43,854 bases of DNA. It comes from Thermoleophilaceae bacterium. GTDB taxonomy: Bacteria > Actinomycetota > Thermoleophilia > Solirubrobacterales > Thermoleophilaceae. Shown here piece after piece: positions 7,841-16,405 of the stretch. Numbering within the stretch: the stretch's first letter is position 1; each line of letters opens with the position of its first letter. Below the pieces are notes generated by a model, which worked only from the letters and a program-made list of their open reading frames with translations, was not told the DNA's origin and ran no database searches. The translations under genes were made by a program, and so were the position numbers. The stretch is from the NCBI GenBank assembly GCA_016929195.1, contig JAFGJG010000036.1, positions 1 to 43,854 of the forward strand. Direction: 5' to 3'.

Positions 7841-8632
7841 TCACGGCGCCACGCCGGCCGCGGCCCAGGCCCGCGCCGTCAGCTCGAACGGCTCGTCGCC
7901 GGCGCCGAGCCGTCTCCGGTAGGCCGCGCGGAGCGCCGCCCGCCCATCGGCTTCGAGCGACTTGCAGAAGGCCCCCGACGGCGCGATCCCGGTCGGGAGC
8001 GGAGCCCAGAGGTCGTCGAAGCCCGCGTAGGCCGCCCGCGACTCGAGCGAGCCGGAGCGCACCTCGCGCAGTCCGGCCGAGCTCAGCAGGCCGGCGAGCT
8101 CGCCCTCGCGGCAGAAGCGCATCACCACGCCCTCGTCGGCCGCGGCGCCGCGCTCGGGCTCGATCTCCCGCGCGGCGTCCCAGAACGCCCGGAGCAGCGT
8201 CATCTCCCCGGCGTAGTCCCAGACGCAGGCCGCCACGACGCCGCCGCTCTCGGTCACGCGGATCAGCTCGGCCACGCCGGCCTCTGGGTCGGACATGAAG
8301 TTCACGACGAGCTGGGACAGCGCCGCGCCGAAGGCGCCGCCGGGGAACGGCAGCGACTCGGCCGGGGCCACCACCACCTCGACCCCGGGCAGCCGCGCCC
8401 GGCACGCCTCCGCGAACGGCTCCGACGGATCGGCCGCGGACACGTTCCCCGGCCCGAGCCGCTCCGCGAGCGCCGCGGCGAGCGCGCCGGGGCCGCACCC
8501 GACGTCGAGCGCCCGGGTCCCCGGCGCCACGCCGGCGAACTCGATCAGCGCCCGCGCCAGCGACGGCGTGTAGCGGCCCACGTGGGCGTCGTAGACGTCG
8601 GCCGGCGCGCGAAAGCTCTCCGCGCCGGACAT
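7841..8632 (-). CDS. Class I SAM-dependent methyltransferase
   Basis: 263-aa protein with the Rossmann SAM-binding motif I (LDVGCGPGALAAAL, residues about 42-55), an acidic post-I residue in SAADPSEPF and motif III-like ESGGVVAACVWD. It resembles the UbiE/Methyltransf_11 group of small-molecule methyltransferases. It follows the GH5 gene by 4 bp on the same strand and has no promoter of its own, so the two are co-transcribed. The substrate is unknown. The 3' end faces tRNA-Thr with only 6 bp between. Confidence 0.85.
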   Translation of the reverse strand: MSGAESFRAPADVYDAHVGRYTPSLARALIEFAGVAPGTRALDVGCGPGALAAALAERLGPGNVSAADPSEPFAEACRARLPGVEVVVAPAESLPFPGGAFGAALSQLVVNFMSDPEAGVAELIRVTESGGVVAACVWDYAGEMTLLRAFWDAAREIEPERGAAADEGVVMRFCREGELAGLLSSAGLREVRSGSLESRAAYAGFDDLWAPLPTGIAPSGAFCKSLEADGRAALRAAYRRRLGAGDEPFELTARAWAAAGVAP

Positions 8633-8636
8633 GCGC

Positions 8637-10055
8637 TCAGCGAGCGCAGCCCGCCGCGGCCGGCGAGACCTTCACGGTCACCGTCCGCGCCCACGGCTTC
8701 GCGTGCAGCACCAGCGACTCGCTGCAGCGGCGCGAGACCACCCATGCGCCCTCCGCCCGCACCGAGTAGCCCTCGGGGTAGATCAGCTCCGGGACGTGCA
8801 CGACGCTCGGCCGCCACCACGGCGAGCGGCGGCCGCTCGGCCCGCGGGTCGAGTACGTCAGCTCGAAGTCCCTGGTGGACGGGTCGAACGACAGGGCGGC
8901 GGGCGTCCCGGCCACCGTCTCGGGGTACGGCCGCACGAGCGCGCGGAACCCGTCGGCGCTCGCGACGTTGTCGAGGCCGGCCGGTTGCGCCGGGTCGTCG
9001 ATGACCGACTCGTTGTAGGCCCAGAACATCCAGGGCACGAGGCGGGCGTCGAAGCTCGCCGTCAGGCGCTCGAGCGTCGCGGCCGACGTGGTCGCGCCGA
9101 ACTCGGTCGCCAGCACCGGCGCGCGGTCGCGCTCGGCCGCCTTCACGGCGAAGTCCACCACGCTCGCCTCACCGGCCGGGGAGCTCGCGTAGGAGTGGAA
9201 CGACAGCCCGTTGCCGGTCTCCCTGCCCGGCAGCGAGGTCGGGCCGATGCCGAAGTTGAAGAGCACGAACGGCTCGACGAACACGAGCTGGCTCCGAGTC
9301 CAGCGGCGGATCGCGGCGGTCATCTTCGCGTTGAAGGGCCCGGTCAGCCGGCGCTCCAGGTCCGCGCAGCCCGCGGCGGTGAGGCACGGTCCCCAGGCCG
9401 CGCCCGGGAACGGCTCGTTCATCACGTCGTAGCCGAAGACGTACGGCGAGCGCGCGAAGCGGCGGGCGACCGCGCTCACGCCCTGCGCGTAGTAGTCCTG
9501 GAGCCCGATCCCGCCCGGACCGGGGCGGTTGGCCCAGAGGTTCTCGAAGGCGCGCTGCATCGCCGGGTTCTGGATGTAGTAGAGCGGGAAGACGGCGTCC
9601 GGCGGGTTCGGCAGCCCGTCGTCGATCGCCATCCAGTCGGGCAGCCCGTTGCCGTTGTACTTGGGGGCGAAGCCGTCCTGGTGGAAGTCGATCAGGACGA
9701 AGATCCTGCGCCGGCCGAGCTCCTGCACGGTGCGGGCCAGCTGGTCGATGTACCCCTGCTCGACCCTGCCGGGCTCGGGCATGAGCCCGCGGAAGTCCAC
9801 GCCGAGGCGCACGGAGTTGAAGCCGTGCTCGGCGAGGAACTCGGCATCGTCCGCGCCGAAGCCGAACGCGGCCGGGTGGTACGGCGCCGACTTCGCGACC
9901 TCGTTGACGCCGCGCAGCTGGACCACGCGCCCGGTCGCGTCCGTGATCCAGCGGCCGTCCGAGCGCAGCGGCGGCACGGGGCCGGCGCCGCTCGCGTGGG
10001 CGCTGCCGGCGCCCAGCAGGAGGAGCGCCAGGGCGATGGCGAGCCGGCGGAGCAC
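8637..10055 (-). CDS. Secreted glycoside hydrolase family 5, endoglycoceramidase-like
   Basis: Predicted exported retaining beta-glycosidase. It has a signal peptide (RRLAIALALLLLGAGSAHA), the GH5 acid/base glutamate in YDVMNEPFPG, the nucleophile glutamate in LATEFGATTS and a C-terminal beta-sandwich, the architecture of bacterial endoglycoceramidases (GH5_29-like), which cut oligosaccharide from glycosphingolipids. LRSDGRWITDATGRVVQLRGVN is the usual N-terminal strand. Two GTG starts are possible (10061, 10055); 10055 is chosen because TATCGT (10067-10062) ends 6 nt before it, giving a leaderless start and a better signal peptide. A paralogue lies at 22209-23702. Glycolipid substrate is inferred from the family only. 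Confidence 0.85.
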   Translation of the reverse strand: MLRRLAIALALLLLGAGSAHASGAGPVPPLRSDGRWITDATGRVVQLRGVNEVAKSAPYHPAAFGFGADDAEFLAEHGFNSVRLGVDFRGLMPEPGRVEQGYIDQLARTVQELGRRRIFVLIDFHQDGFAPKYNGNGLPDWMAIDDGLPNPPDAVFPLYYIQNPAMQRAFENLWANRPGPGGIGLQDYYAQGVSAVARRFARSPYVFGYDVMNEPFPGAAWGPCLTAAGCADLERRLTGPFNAKMTAAIRRWTRSQLVFVEPFVLFNFGIGPTSLPGRETGNGLSFHSYASSPAGEASVVDFAVKAAERDRAPVLATEFGATTSAATLERLTASFDARLVPWMFWAYNESVIDDPAQPAGLDNVASADGFRALVRPYPETVAGTPAALSFDPSTRDFELTYSTRGPSGRRSPWWRPSVVHVPELIYPEGYSVRAEGAWVVSRRCSESLVLHAKPWARTVTVKVSPAAAGCAR

Positions 10056-10090
10056 GCGCACACGATATGCCGCGGGATACTTCCGGTGTG
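10053..10090. promoter_or_regulatory. Back-to-back leaderless promoters for the GH5 and NTF2-like genes
   Basis: On the minus strand TATCGT (10067-10062) is followed after 6 nt by GTG 10055. On the plus strand GATACT (10076-10081) is followed after 6 nt by GTG 10088. Neither gene has a Shine-Dalgarno sequence. The -35 regions of each promoter must lie inside the other gene's start region, so the promoters overlap. No clear -35 hexamers are visible. Confidence 0.5.
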
Positions 10091-10513
10091 CCGCTCGACC
10101 ACCTGGACCTCGCCCGCCGCGGCTTCGAGACCATCAACTCGGGCGACCTCGACGGGCTCCTGGAGCTGGTCGCCGACGACATCGTGGCGGACGTCCCGAC
10201 CGGGTACGCCAACGCCGACACCTATCGCGGCCGCGACGGGTTCCGGCGGATGGCGGAGCAGTGGCTCGAGCCCTGGAGCAGCTTCCACGCCGAGCCGCTC
10301 GGCTTCATCGAGGAGGGCGACGCCGTCGTCGTGCCGATTCGCCAGACCGCGACGGGACGCGAGAGCGGCATAGAGGTGGAGATGGAGCTCGCCTACCTGA
10401 TGCGCGTCCGCGACGGCAAGCTGATCCAGTGGCGGCTCTGCCGGGACACGGACGAGGCGCTCGAGTTCGCCCGCAATACCCCCGTTTTTGACCCGGGCGC
10501 CCCATCGGGTTAG
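10088..10513 (+). CDS. NTF2-like / SnoaL-like protein
   Basis: 141-aa cone-shaped alpha+beta barrel family (SnoaL_2/NTF2-like): LARRGFETINSGDLDGLLELVADDI, then YRGRDGFRRMAEQW, and the strand pattern VVVPIRQTATG and LAYLMRVRDGKLIQWRLCRD. Members are small enzymes or ligand binders; the function here is unknown. An upstream in-frame ATG at 10067 adds seven residues, but GTG 10088 is preferred because it directly precedes conserved sequence and has a -10 hexamer at leaderless distance. It is divergent from the GH5 gene. Confidence 0.8.
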   Translation: MPLDHLDLARRGFETINSGDLDGLLELVADDIVADVPTGYANADTYRGRDGFRRMAEQWLEPWSSFHAEPLGFIEEGDAVVVPIRQTATGRESGIEVEMELAYLMRVRDGKLIQWRLCRDTDEALEFARNTPVFDPGAPSG

Positions 10514-10516
10514 CGT
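10488..10516 (+). promoter_or_regulatory. Promoter of the secreted hydrolase gene
   Basis: TTGACC (10488-10493) and TAGCGT (10511-10516) are separated by 17 bp, close to actinobacterial SigA consensus. The -35 lies inside the 3' end of the NTF2-like gene. The expected start of transcription is near 10523, leaving a leader of about 48 nt with GAAGGAG (10559-10565) before the ATG. Confidence 0.5.
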
Positions 10517-10570
10517 CCCCTTCGCAATAGGTCCCTGCCGCCGCCGGGCCCGAGTCGCCGAAGGAGCCCC

Positions 10571-12184
10571 ATGTCACGTCGGTCCGGTCTTCGCCCGCTC
10601 GTCCTCGTCTTCTGCTGCGCGCTCGCGGCGCTGCTCCTCCTCGCCCCGGCCGCGCCGGCGAAGAGCAGGCTGAGGTTCGAGCCCTGCGGGACGACGCCCG
10701 ATGCGGCGACCACCGAGTGCGCGACGGCCGACCTGCCGCTCGACTACGACCGCCCACGTGGGCGCGAGGTGCACGTCGCGGTGGCGCGAGTTCCGGCGGC
10801 CGGCGAGCGGACCGGTGCGCTCGTCTTCAACTTCGGCGGCCCCGGCGGCGCGGCCGTGGACTACCTCCAGGAGGTGGGCGCGACCGGCTACTGGGCCGCG
10901 CTGAACGAGCATTTCGACATCGTCGGGTTCGACCCGCGCGGCGTCGGCCAGAGCACGCCGGCGGTCGACTGCCACGTGGACCAGGAGCAGGAGGGCATCT
11001 ACTCCCAGCCGTTCACGACGCCCTTCAACCTCGACGTGAAGGCGCTGCTCCGGAAGGACAGGAGCTACATCCGCAGCTGCCGCCAGGACAACGGCGCGAT
11101 CCTGTCGCACCTCTCGACGGCGAACGTCGCGCGCGACATGAACGCCCTCCGCAGGCTGCTTGGAGAGCGGAGGATCAACTACTTCGGCTACTCGTACGGC
11201 ACCTTCCTCGGGGCCACGTACGCGAGCCTGTTCCCGAACCGCTACCGCGCCATGGTGCTCGACGGGCCGATCGACGCGTCCGGCTACATAAACAAGCCGT
11301 GGCGGGACCTGGCCGAGCAGACGGCCGGCTTCGAGCGCGCCCTGCGGCGCTTCTTCCAGGCGTGCGCGCGCGACCAGGTCGCGTGCTCCGGCTTCGGCGG
11401 TGAAGACCCGTGGATCGCATGGGACGAGCTGGTCGAGCAGGCGGACGCCAATCCCATCCCGGCGGACGGCTTCGCGCCCGACCCGCGGCCCGTCGACGGC
11501 GACGACCTCCGCTGGGCGGCCACCGGCGAGGTCTACCTCAAGGAGCTGTGGGGCGAGCTCGGCCTCGCGCTGAAGATGGCGCAGGACGGCGACGGCTCGC
11601 TGATCCGCGAGCTGGTCGACCTCGACTACGGCCGCCTCGACGACGGCACCTACGACCCGGGCTACGACACCTACTTCACGATCGGGGCGAGCGAGCAGCG
11701 CTACCCGCGCGACGTGGGCTTCTACCTGGACCGCGGGGACGACTCCTGGGGGCAGTTCGACGACGCGTTCTTCAACAGCGGCTACGTGGAGCTGAACTAC
11801 GGCCTGTGGCCCGAGCGCGACCGCGACGCCTACGCCGGCCCGTTCAGGGTCTCGGGCTCGAAGCCCACGCCGCTGGTGATCGCTAACACCTACGACCCGG
11901 CCACGCCCTACCGGGGCGCGCTCAGGCTGGTGCGCCAGCTGGGCAACGCGCGCCTCATCACGATGCGCGGCGACGGGCACACGGCCTACCCGGGCGAGTC
12001 GAGCTGCATCGACACCGCGACCGAGGCCTACGTGAACGAGCTGACGCTGCCCGAGAAGGGCACGGTCTGCCGCCAGGAGGTCCAGTTCGAGGCGCCGGTG
12101 GCGGCCCAGGCGAAGGCGAGCAGCGCGAGCCCCGCAGCGCGGGCCGACCGTCGCGTCACGGGGGCGCGGATCCCGCGGCCGTAG
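10571..12184 (+). CDS. Secreted alpha/beta hydrolase, tripeptidyl aminopeptidase-like
   Basis: 537-aa exported serine hydrolase. A signal peptide (RPLVLVFCCALAALLLLAPAAPA) is followed by the alpha/beta fold with oxyanion motif FNFGGPGGAA, nucleophile serine in GYSYGTFLG and a C-terminal TAP-like domain carrying the aspartate (NTYDPATPY) and histidine (RGDGHTAYPG) of the triad. These enzymes remove tripeptides or act as carboxylesterases outside the cell (Streptomyces SlpD/SlpE, TAP). ATG is preceded by AAGGAG at 5 nt. Its 3' end overlaps the convergent DAPG-hydrolase-like gene by 29 bp. Confidence 0.88.
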   Translation: MSRRSGLRPLVLVFCCALAALLLLAPAAPAKSRLRFEPCGTTPDAATTECATADLPLDYDRPRGREVHVAVARVPAAGERTGALVFNFGGPGGAAVDYLQEVGATGYWAALNEHFDIVGFDPRGVGQSTPAVDCHVDQEQEGIYSQPFTTPFNLDVKALLRKDRSYIRSCRQDNGAILSHLSTANVARDMNALRRLLGERRINYFGYSYGTFLGATYASLFPNRYRAMVLDGPIDASGYINKPWRDLAEQTAGFERALRRFFQACARDQVACSGFGGEDPWIAWDELVEQADANPIPADGFAPDPRPVDGDDLRWAATGEVYLKELWGELGLALKMAQDGDGSLIRELVDLDYGRLDDGTYDPGYDTYFTIGASEQRYPRDVGFYLDRGDDSWGQFDDAFFNSGYVELNYGLWPERDRDAYAGPFRVSGSKPTPLVIANTYDPATPYRGALRLVRQLGNARLITMRGDGHTAYPGESSCIDTATEAYVNELTLPEKGTVCRQEVQFEAPVAAQAKASSASPAARADRRVTGARIPRP

Positions 12185-12953
12185 GGCCGTAGCGCTCGTA
12201 GAGCTCGGGCAGCAGGCCGCCGAGGTTCGCGTACTCCTCGGCGCAGTGGCGCGCGAGCGCGCGCGGCAGCCCGTCCGGCAGCGTGCGGCGGCGGACGAAG
12301 CCGGTGTTGATCGCGGCCGCCAGCGGCGCGGCGAGCGGCCCGGGCAGGTAGGGGCGCAGCGCGGCCCCGAGCCAGAAGCGGCTTCGCAGGATCAGGCCTC
12401 CCGGCTCGTCCAGGAAGACGTGGGCCATCGGCGTGTGGCGAACGCGGCGCGTGTCGTCGCCCGCCCAGCCGCAGACGATCGTGGCGACCGCCGGGTCGCC
12501 GAGGTGGTCGCCCGCCATGCCGAGCTCGCTCGGTGGCGCGAACTCGATGCGGGCCCGCACGCGGCCGACGCCCACGTCCTCCACGGGGTGGTGCACGGTC
12601 CCCCAGTGGGCCTTGGCACCGGCGGTGCGGGGCCGCTCGACCGAGTTGGCGAAGTGCGCGCGCGGATGCCAGATCCGGTAGCGCAGGTCGTCGGCCGGGT
12701 GCCAGTCGAACCACCAGTCGACCATCGCCCCCGTCACGCCGGGCATCGCGGTTCGCACGGCCACGTAGGCCACGCCGTCGGGCAGCGTGCACCAGCCGGT
12801 CTCCGCCGCGAGCGGCGTGGGGTCCGCGAGCCGCTCGACGTCCTCGCGGGGGAGCGCGTCCGCGGGATCGATCGGCCCGCGCTCGATGGCGGCGAGCACG
12901 TCCAGCTGGGGCGGGTCCATTGGGCGGTCGAGGTACGCGGCGAGATCGCTCAC
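12156..12953 (-). CDS. DAPG hydrolase (PhlG)-like protein
   Basis: 265-aa member of the 2,4-diacetylphloroglucinol hydrolase family, zinc enzymes that cleave a carbon-carbon bond next to an aromatic ring. Recognised from VDWWFDWHPADDLRYRIWHPRAHF and the C-terminal LARHCAEEYANLGG, where His and the Glu four residues on match the zinc pair of PhlG. GTG 12953 overlaps the stop of the flavoenzyme gene (GTGA), so the two are coupled. The actual substrate is unknown; a related acylated or carbonyl-bearing ring is likely. The family match rests on memory of the conserved motifs. Confidence 0.7.
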   Translation of the reverse strand: MSDLAAYLDRPMDPPQLDVLAAIERGPIDPADALPREDVERLADPTPLAAETGWCTLPDGVAYVAVRTAMPGVTGAMVDWWFDWHPADDLRYRIWHPRAHFANSVERPRTAGAKAHWGTVHHPVEDVGVGRVRARIEFAPPSELGMAGDHLGDPAVATIVCGWAGDDTRRVRHTPMAHVFLDEPGGLILRSRFWLGAALRPYLPGPLAAPLAAAINTGFVRRRTLPDGLPRALARHCAEEYANLGGLLPELYERYGPTAAGSAPP

Positions 12954-14260
12954 AGGCGCCCCATCCACGCGTGGAAGCGCCCCTCGGGGTCCCGGTGGGC
13001 CCGCACCGTGTCGAGCCGCGCCATGTTCGCGTCGCTCGCGAAGCGCGCCGGGCGGCGCCCGAGGTTCTCGTCGGCCAGCTGGATACCGGTGGCGAGGCCC
13101 TCCATCTCGCGCATGCGCTCGGTGACCCACCCGACGTTGGCGTCGTCGCGGGCCGGCTCGGTCCAGACGCCGTAGAGGGCGATGTAGGTCTCGTCCTCGA
13201 CGCTGTACGCCATGTCCCGGCGCGGCGGGCTCGCGCCCCAGTTCATCCAGAGCATGTGCGATGGCGCCTCGGGCAGCGTGGCCGCGATCCGCTCTAGGCC
13301 CGGGAGGAGGTCGGCGATCGGGGCGTGCGTCCACATGTTGTCTGCCGCGTAGCGGTGGTCGTCCGGGTAGGCGGCGTGCACGCCCGCGTAGAGGTCCTCG
13401 AGGCGCGCCGGCACGTTGGGCGCGGCGAGCTTGGCGCGGCCGAGCGCCGGGCAGGTCTCGAGCAGCGCGAGCGCCTCGGCGGCCTCCTCCTCGGAGTCCA
13501 TCAGCACGGGCCCGGTGACGGCGATCTCGGGCTCGCCGCCGGCGTCGCGGTGGATCACCACCATCAGCTCCATCGCGCGCGGGACGCGCGGGCCGATCTC
13601 GTGGGCCCAGCGGAACACCTCCTCGAGGCAGTCGACGGGGTAGAGGAAGACGCCGTTCGCGATCACCGGCGGCCGCTCGTGGAGGCGCAGGTGGAAGGCT
13701 GTGACCGCGCCGAAGAAGCCGGGCCCGGCGCCGCGGGCGGCCCACAGGAGGTCGGCGTTCTCGTCCTCGCTCGCGCGCACCAGCTCGCCGTCCGCGGTGA
13801 CCACGTCGATCGCCTCGACGCCCATGCACGCCGGGCCGTGCACGCGCCCGTTCCAGCCGAAGCCGCCCTGCAGCAGGTAGCCCCCGACGGCCACCCCCGT
13901 GCAGTGACCGGCCGGGAAGAAGAGCCCGTGCTGCTCCAGCTGGGCGAGCAGCTCGTTCCCGCGGCAGCCGGGCTGGACGCGCGCGGTCCGCGCCCCGGCG
14001 TCCACGACCGCCTCGCGCAGCCGCGAGACGTCGAGCAGCAGCCCCCCGTCGCGCACGTGGTTGCCGGCCCAGCTGTGGCCGCCCGAGCGGATCCCGATCC
14101 GCAGCCCGCCGTCGCGCGCGAGGCGGACCGCGGCGGCCACGTCGTCCTCGCTCTCGGCCTGCACCACCACGTCCGGGAAGCGGTCCGGCGTGCGCGCGTT
14201 CCAGCACGTGGCCCGGCGGGCCTCCTCGTAGCCGTCCTCGCCACGGCGCAGAACGATCAT
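12950..14260 (-). CDS. FAD-linked oxidase, berberine-bridge-enzyme type
   Basis: 436-aa flavoprotein of the PCMH/BBE family. The FAD-binding domain has RSGGHSWAGN, whose His is the usual 8-alpha attachment site, and AGHCTGVAVGGYLLQGGFG, whose Cys matches the second (6-S-cysteinyl) attachment site, so bicovalent FAD is plausible. The C-terminal half is the substrate domain, but the usual terminal BBE tail (YYG.N..RL) is not evident. It starts at ATG 14260 with TAGAGT 7 nt upstream. It oxidises an alcohol, sugar or phenol-type substrate, perhaps feeding the downstream hydrolase. Confidence 0.83.
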   Translation of the reverse strand: MIVLRRGEDGYEEARRATCWNARTPDRFPDVVVQAESEDDVAAAVRLARDGGLRIGIRSGGHSWAGNHVRDGGLLLDVSRLREAVVDAGARTARVQPGCRGNELLAQLEQHGLFFPAGHCTGVAVGGYLLQGGFGWNGRVHGPACMGVEAIDVVTADGELVRASEDENADLLWAARGAGPGFFGAVTAFHLRLHERPPVIANGVFLYPVDCLEEVFRWAHEIGPRVPRAMELMVVIHRDAGGEPEIAVTGPVLMDSEEEAAEALALLETCPALGRAKLAAPNVPARLEDLYAGVHAAYPDDHRYAADNMWTHAPIADLLPGLERIAATLPEAPSHMLWMNWGASPPRRDMAYSVEDETYIALYGVWTEPARDDANVGWVTERMREMEGLATGIQLADENLGRRPARFASDANMARLDTVRAHRDPEGRFHAWMGRL

Positions 14261-14267
14261 CCGTCCC

Positions 14268-14291
14268 ACTCTACGGTACGCTCGTACTACT
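14268..14291. promoter_or_regulatory. Divergent promoter/operator between FAD oxidase and IclR genes
   Basis: Only 31 bp separate the two start codons. An inverted repeat GTACG-CT-CGTAC occupies 14276-14287, a likely binding site for the IclR-type protein encoded alongside. Minus-strand TAGAGT (14273-14268) lies 7 nt from the oxidase ATG. Plus-strand TACGCT (14277-14282) lies 9 nt from the iclR ATG and overlaps the repeat. Confidence 0.55.
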
Positions 14292-15035
14292 ATGCAAGAC
14301 GGTGGAATCCAGGCCGTGGCGCGCGCCGCAAGCGTCCTGCGCGCGCTCGGGTCCGCGCCCGAGGGCCTCAGCCTCGGGGAGCTGGCCGGCGCCGTCGCGC
14401 TCCCGAAGTCGACCGTGCACCGGCTCGTGGGCGCGCTGGCGGCCGAGGAGCTGGTCACGCCGTCGCGGCGCGGCAAGGTGCGCCTCGGCCCCGGCCTCGC
14501 CCGGCTCGGCGCCGCGAGCGGCGAGGCGCTCCGCGAGCGCTTGAGGCCGGTGCTGCTGGACCTGCGGCGCGAGCTCGACGAGACCGTGGACCTGGCTGTG
14601 CTCGACGGCGCGAGCGCCCGGTTCGTCGAGCAGCTGCCCGCGCCGCACCGGCTGCGCGCCGTCTCGTCCGTGGGCGCCGCCTTTCCGCTGCACTGCACCG
14701 CCAACGGGAAAGCCCTGCTGGCGGCGCTGCCGGAGACCGAGGTCAGGCGCCTGGTCCCGGCGCGCCTCGCGCGACAAACGCCGGCCACGATCGTCACCCG
14801 CGGGGCGCTGCTCGAGGAGCTCGCGCGCGTGCGCGCGGACGGGGTGGCGTTCGACCGCGAGGAGCACACGGAGGGGATCTGCGCGGTGGGGGCTGCCGTG
14901 GGCGGCCCGGAGGGGCCGGTCGCGGCCATCTCGGTGCCGGTGCCCACGCCCCGCTTCCGCGCCGTCGAGGCGCGTCTCGCCGAGCGGGTCCGCGCTGCCG
15001 CCGCGGAGGCGTCGGCGCTCGCCGGCTCCGGTTGA
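14292..15035 (+). CDS. IclR family transcriptional regulator
   Basis: 247-aa regulator. The N-terminal winged helix-turn-helix reads SLGELAGAVALPKSTVHRLVGALAAEELV, and the C-terminal GAF-like effector domain ends in GICAVGAAVGGPEGPVAAISVPVPTPRF, the IclR signature. IclR proteins typically control adjacent catabolic genes for aromatic or small organic acids. It is divergent from the FAD oxidase/DAPG-hydrolase pair with an inverted repeat between, so it is the likely local regulator; the inducer is unknown. Confidence 0.92.
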   Translation: MQDGGIQAVARAASVLRALGSAPEGLSLGELAGAVALPKSTVHRLVGALAAEELVTPSRRGKVRLGPGLARLGAASGEALRERLRPVLLDLRRELDETVDLAVLDGASARFVEQLPAPHRLRAVSSVGAAFPLHCTANGKALLAALPETEVRRLVPARLARQTPATIVTRGALLEELARVRADGVAFDREEHTEGICAVGAAVGGPEGPVAAISVPVPTPRFRAVEARLAERVRAAAAEASALAGSG

Positions 15036-15078
15036 GCCGTCAATCTCACGCGATCGCCCGCTCGTTCGTCCCATCCCC

Positions 15079-15960
15079 GTGAGCGTCCAGGCCCGGCCGG
15101 CTGCTTCCAGAGAGCTGCCCGCGATCGCGGCCGGCGTGACGACGGTGGTGCTCTGGGCGAGCGCGTTCGTCGGGATCCGCGACGCCGGGGCCGACCTCTC
15201 GGCCGGGCCGCTCGCGCTCGGGCGGCTCGCCGTGGCGAGCCTCGTGCTCGGCGTCATCGTCCTCGCCCGCCGCGAGCGGCTCGTCCCGCGCGCCGACGTG
15301 GCCGGCCTGCTCGTCTGCGGGCTGCTCTGGTTCGCCGTCTACAACGTGGCGCTGAACGAGGCCGAGCGGCGCGTGGACGCCGGCACCGCGGCGATGCTCG
15401 TGAACATCGGCCCCGTGCTGATCGCCCTGCTCGCCGGGCGGCTGCTGGGCGAGGGCTTCCCGAGGACGCTCCTCACCGGCTGCGGAATCGCGCTCGCGGG
15501 AGTCGCGATCATCGGCCTGGCCACGTCCTCGGAGGGCATTACGGCCAGCTGGGGGACGGCGCTCGGCCTCGTCGCGGCGCTCACCTACGCCGGCGGCGTG
15601 ATCGCCCAGAAGCCGCTGCTCGAGCACAGCAGCGCGCTCGCGGTCACGTGGCTGGCGTGCTGCATCGGCGCGCTCGCCTGCCTCCCGTTCGCCCCCGCCC
15701 TCGTGAGCCAGGCCGGCGATGCCGAGGGCTCGTCGATCGCGTGGATGGTCTACCTCGGCGTGTTCCCCACGGCGCTCGCGTTCACGACCTGGGCGTACGC
15801 GCTCGCGCGCAGCAGCGCCGGGCGGATGGGCGCGCTCACCTACTTCGTCCCGCCGCTCGCGATCCTCATGGGCTGGGCGCTGCTCGACGAGGTCCCGCCC
15901 GCCCTCGCGCTCGCGGGCGGCGCGCTCTGCATCACGGGTGCTGCGATCGCCCGGCGGTGA
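15079..15960 (+). CDS. DMT/EamA family transporter
   Basis: Inner-membrane exporter of the drug/metabolite superfamily, 293 aa with about ten hydrophobic helices arranged as two EamA repeats (first: ALWASAFVGIRDAG... style start, VVLWASAFVGI; second from SWGTALGLVAALTYAGGVI). ALTYFVPPLAILMGWALLDE is the typical last-but-one helix. GTG 15079 is chosen because it precedes the first helix closely; no good ribosome binding site is seen. It might form a transcript with the downstream GFA gene but that gene has its own -10 hexamer. Substrate unknown. Confidence 0.88.
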   Translation: MSVQARPAASRELPAIAAGVTTVVLWASAFVGIRDAGADLSAGPLALGRLAVASLVLGVIVLARRERLVPRADVAGLLVCGLLWFAVYNVALNEAERRVDAGTAAMLVNIGPVLIALLAGRLLGEGFPRTLLTGCGIALAGVAIIGLATSSEGITASWGTALGLVAALTYAGGVIAQKPLLEHSSALAVTWLACCIGALACLPFAPALVSQAGDAEGSSIAWMVYLGVFPTALAFTTWAYALARSSAGRMGALTYFVPPLAILMGWALLDEVPPALALAGGALCITGAAIARR

Positions 15961-15973
15961 TTACGATGCTCGC

Positions 15974-16405
15974 GTGACTGGCCCTGCGTTCACGGGCGGG
16001 TGCCTCTGCGGCGCCGTCCGCTTCGAGGTGGAGGAGCTCGGCCCCGCGTCCTACTGCCACTGCACGCGCTGCCGGCGCCGCACCGGGGCGGCCGCGTCGG
16101 CGCAGACGCGCATCGACGGCTCGAGCCTGCGCCTGCTGGCGGGCGAGGACCGGGTCCGCTCCTACCGCCCCGAGCAAGGCTTCGAGAAGCTGTTCTGCGC
16201 CGGGTGCGGCTCGCAGCTCTTCAGCCGCAACCCCGCCGAGCCGGCGCAGATGAGCGTTCGGCTCGGCGCCTTCGACGACGACCCCGGCGTGCGGCCCCAG
16301 TGGCGCCAGTACGTGGCTTACGCCGCCGAGTGGGAGCCGATCCCCGACGACGGCCTCCCGCGCTACGACGAGGGCAAGCCCGGCGGCTTCGCGGAGGCGC
16401 CGTGA
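15974..16405 (+). CDS. GFA family protein (glutathione-dependent formaldehyde-activating fold)
   Basis: 143-aa zinc protein with the CENP-V/GFA cysteine pattern: GGCLCGAVRF, YCHCTRCRRRTG and FCAGCGSQLFSR. Most members have no proven role. GTG 15974 is the start: TACGAT (15962-15967) ends 6 nt before it, again a leaderless arrangement. The 3' end overlaps the alkylsulfatase start (GTGA), so the two are translationally coupled, but a functional link is not established. Confidence 0.85.
   Translation: MTGPAFTGGCLCGAVRFEVEELGPASYCHCTRCRRRTGAAASAQTRIDGSSLRLLAGEDRVRSYRPEQGFEKLFCAGCGSQLFSRNPAEPAQMSVRLGAFDDDPGVRPQWRQYVAYAAEWEPIPDDGLPRYDEGKPGGFAEAP

Noticed and set aside
12156-12953. Reading the PhlG-like gene as part of a 2,4-diacetylphloroglucinol synthesis cluster
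   Set aside because: No PhlD-type polyketide synthase or PhlA/B/C genes lie nearby; a degradative role fits better.
12156-14207. 683-codon frame joining the PhlG-like part with an Arg-rich N-terminus
   Set aside because: Only the last 265 residues are real; the upstream part is the BBE gene read in another frame. GTG 12953 overlapping the BBE stop is the natural start.
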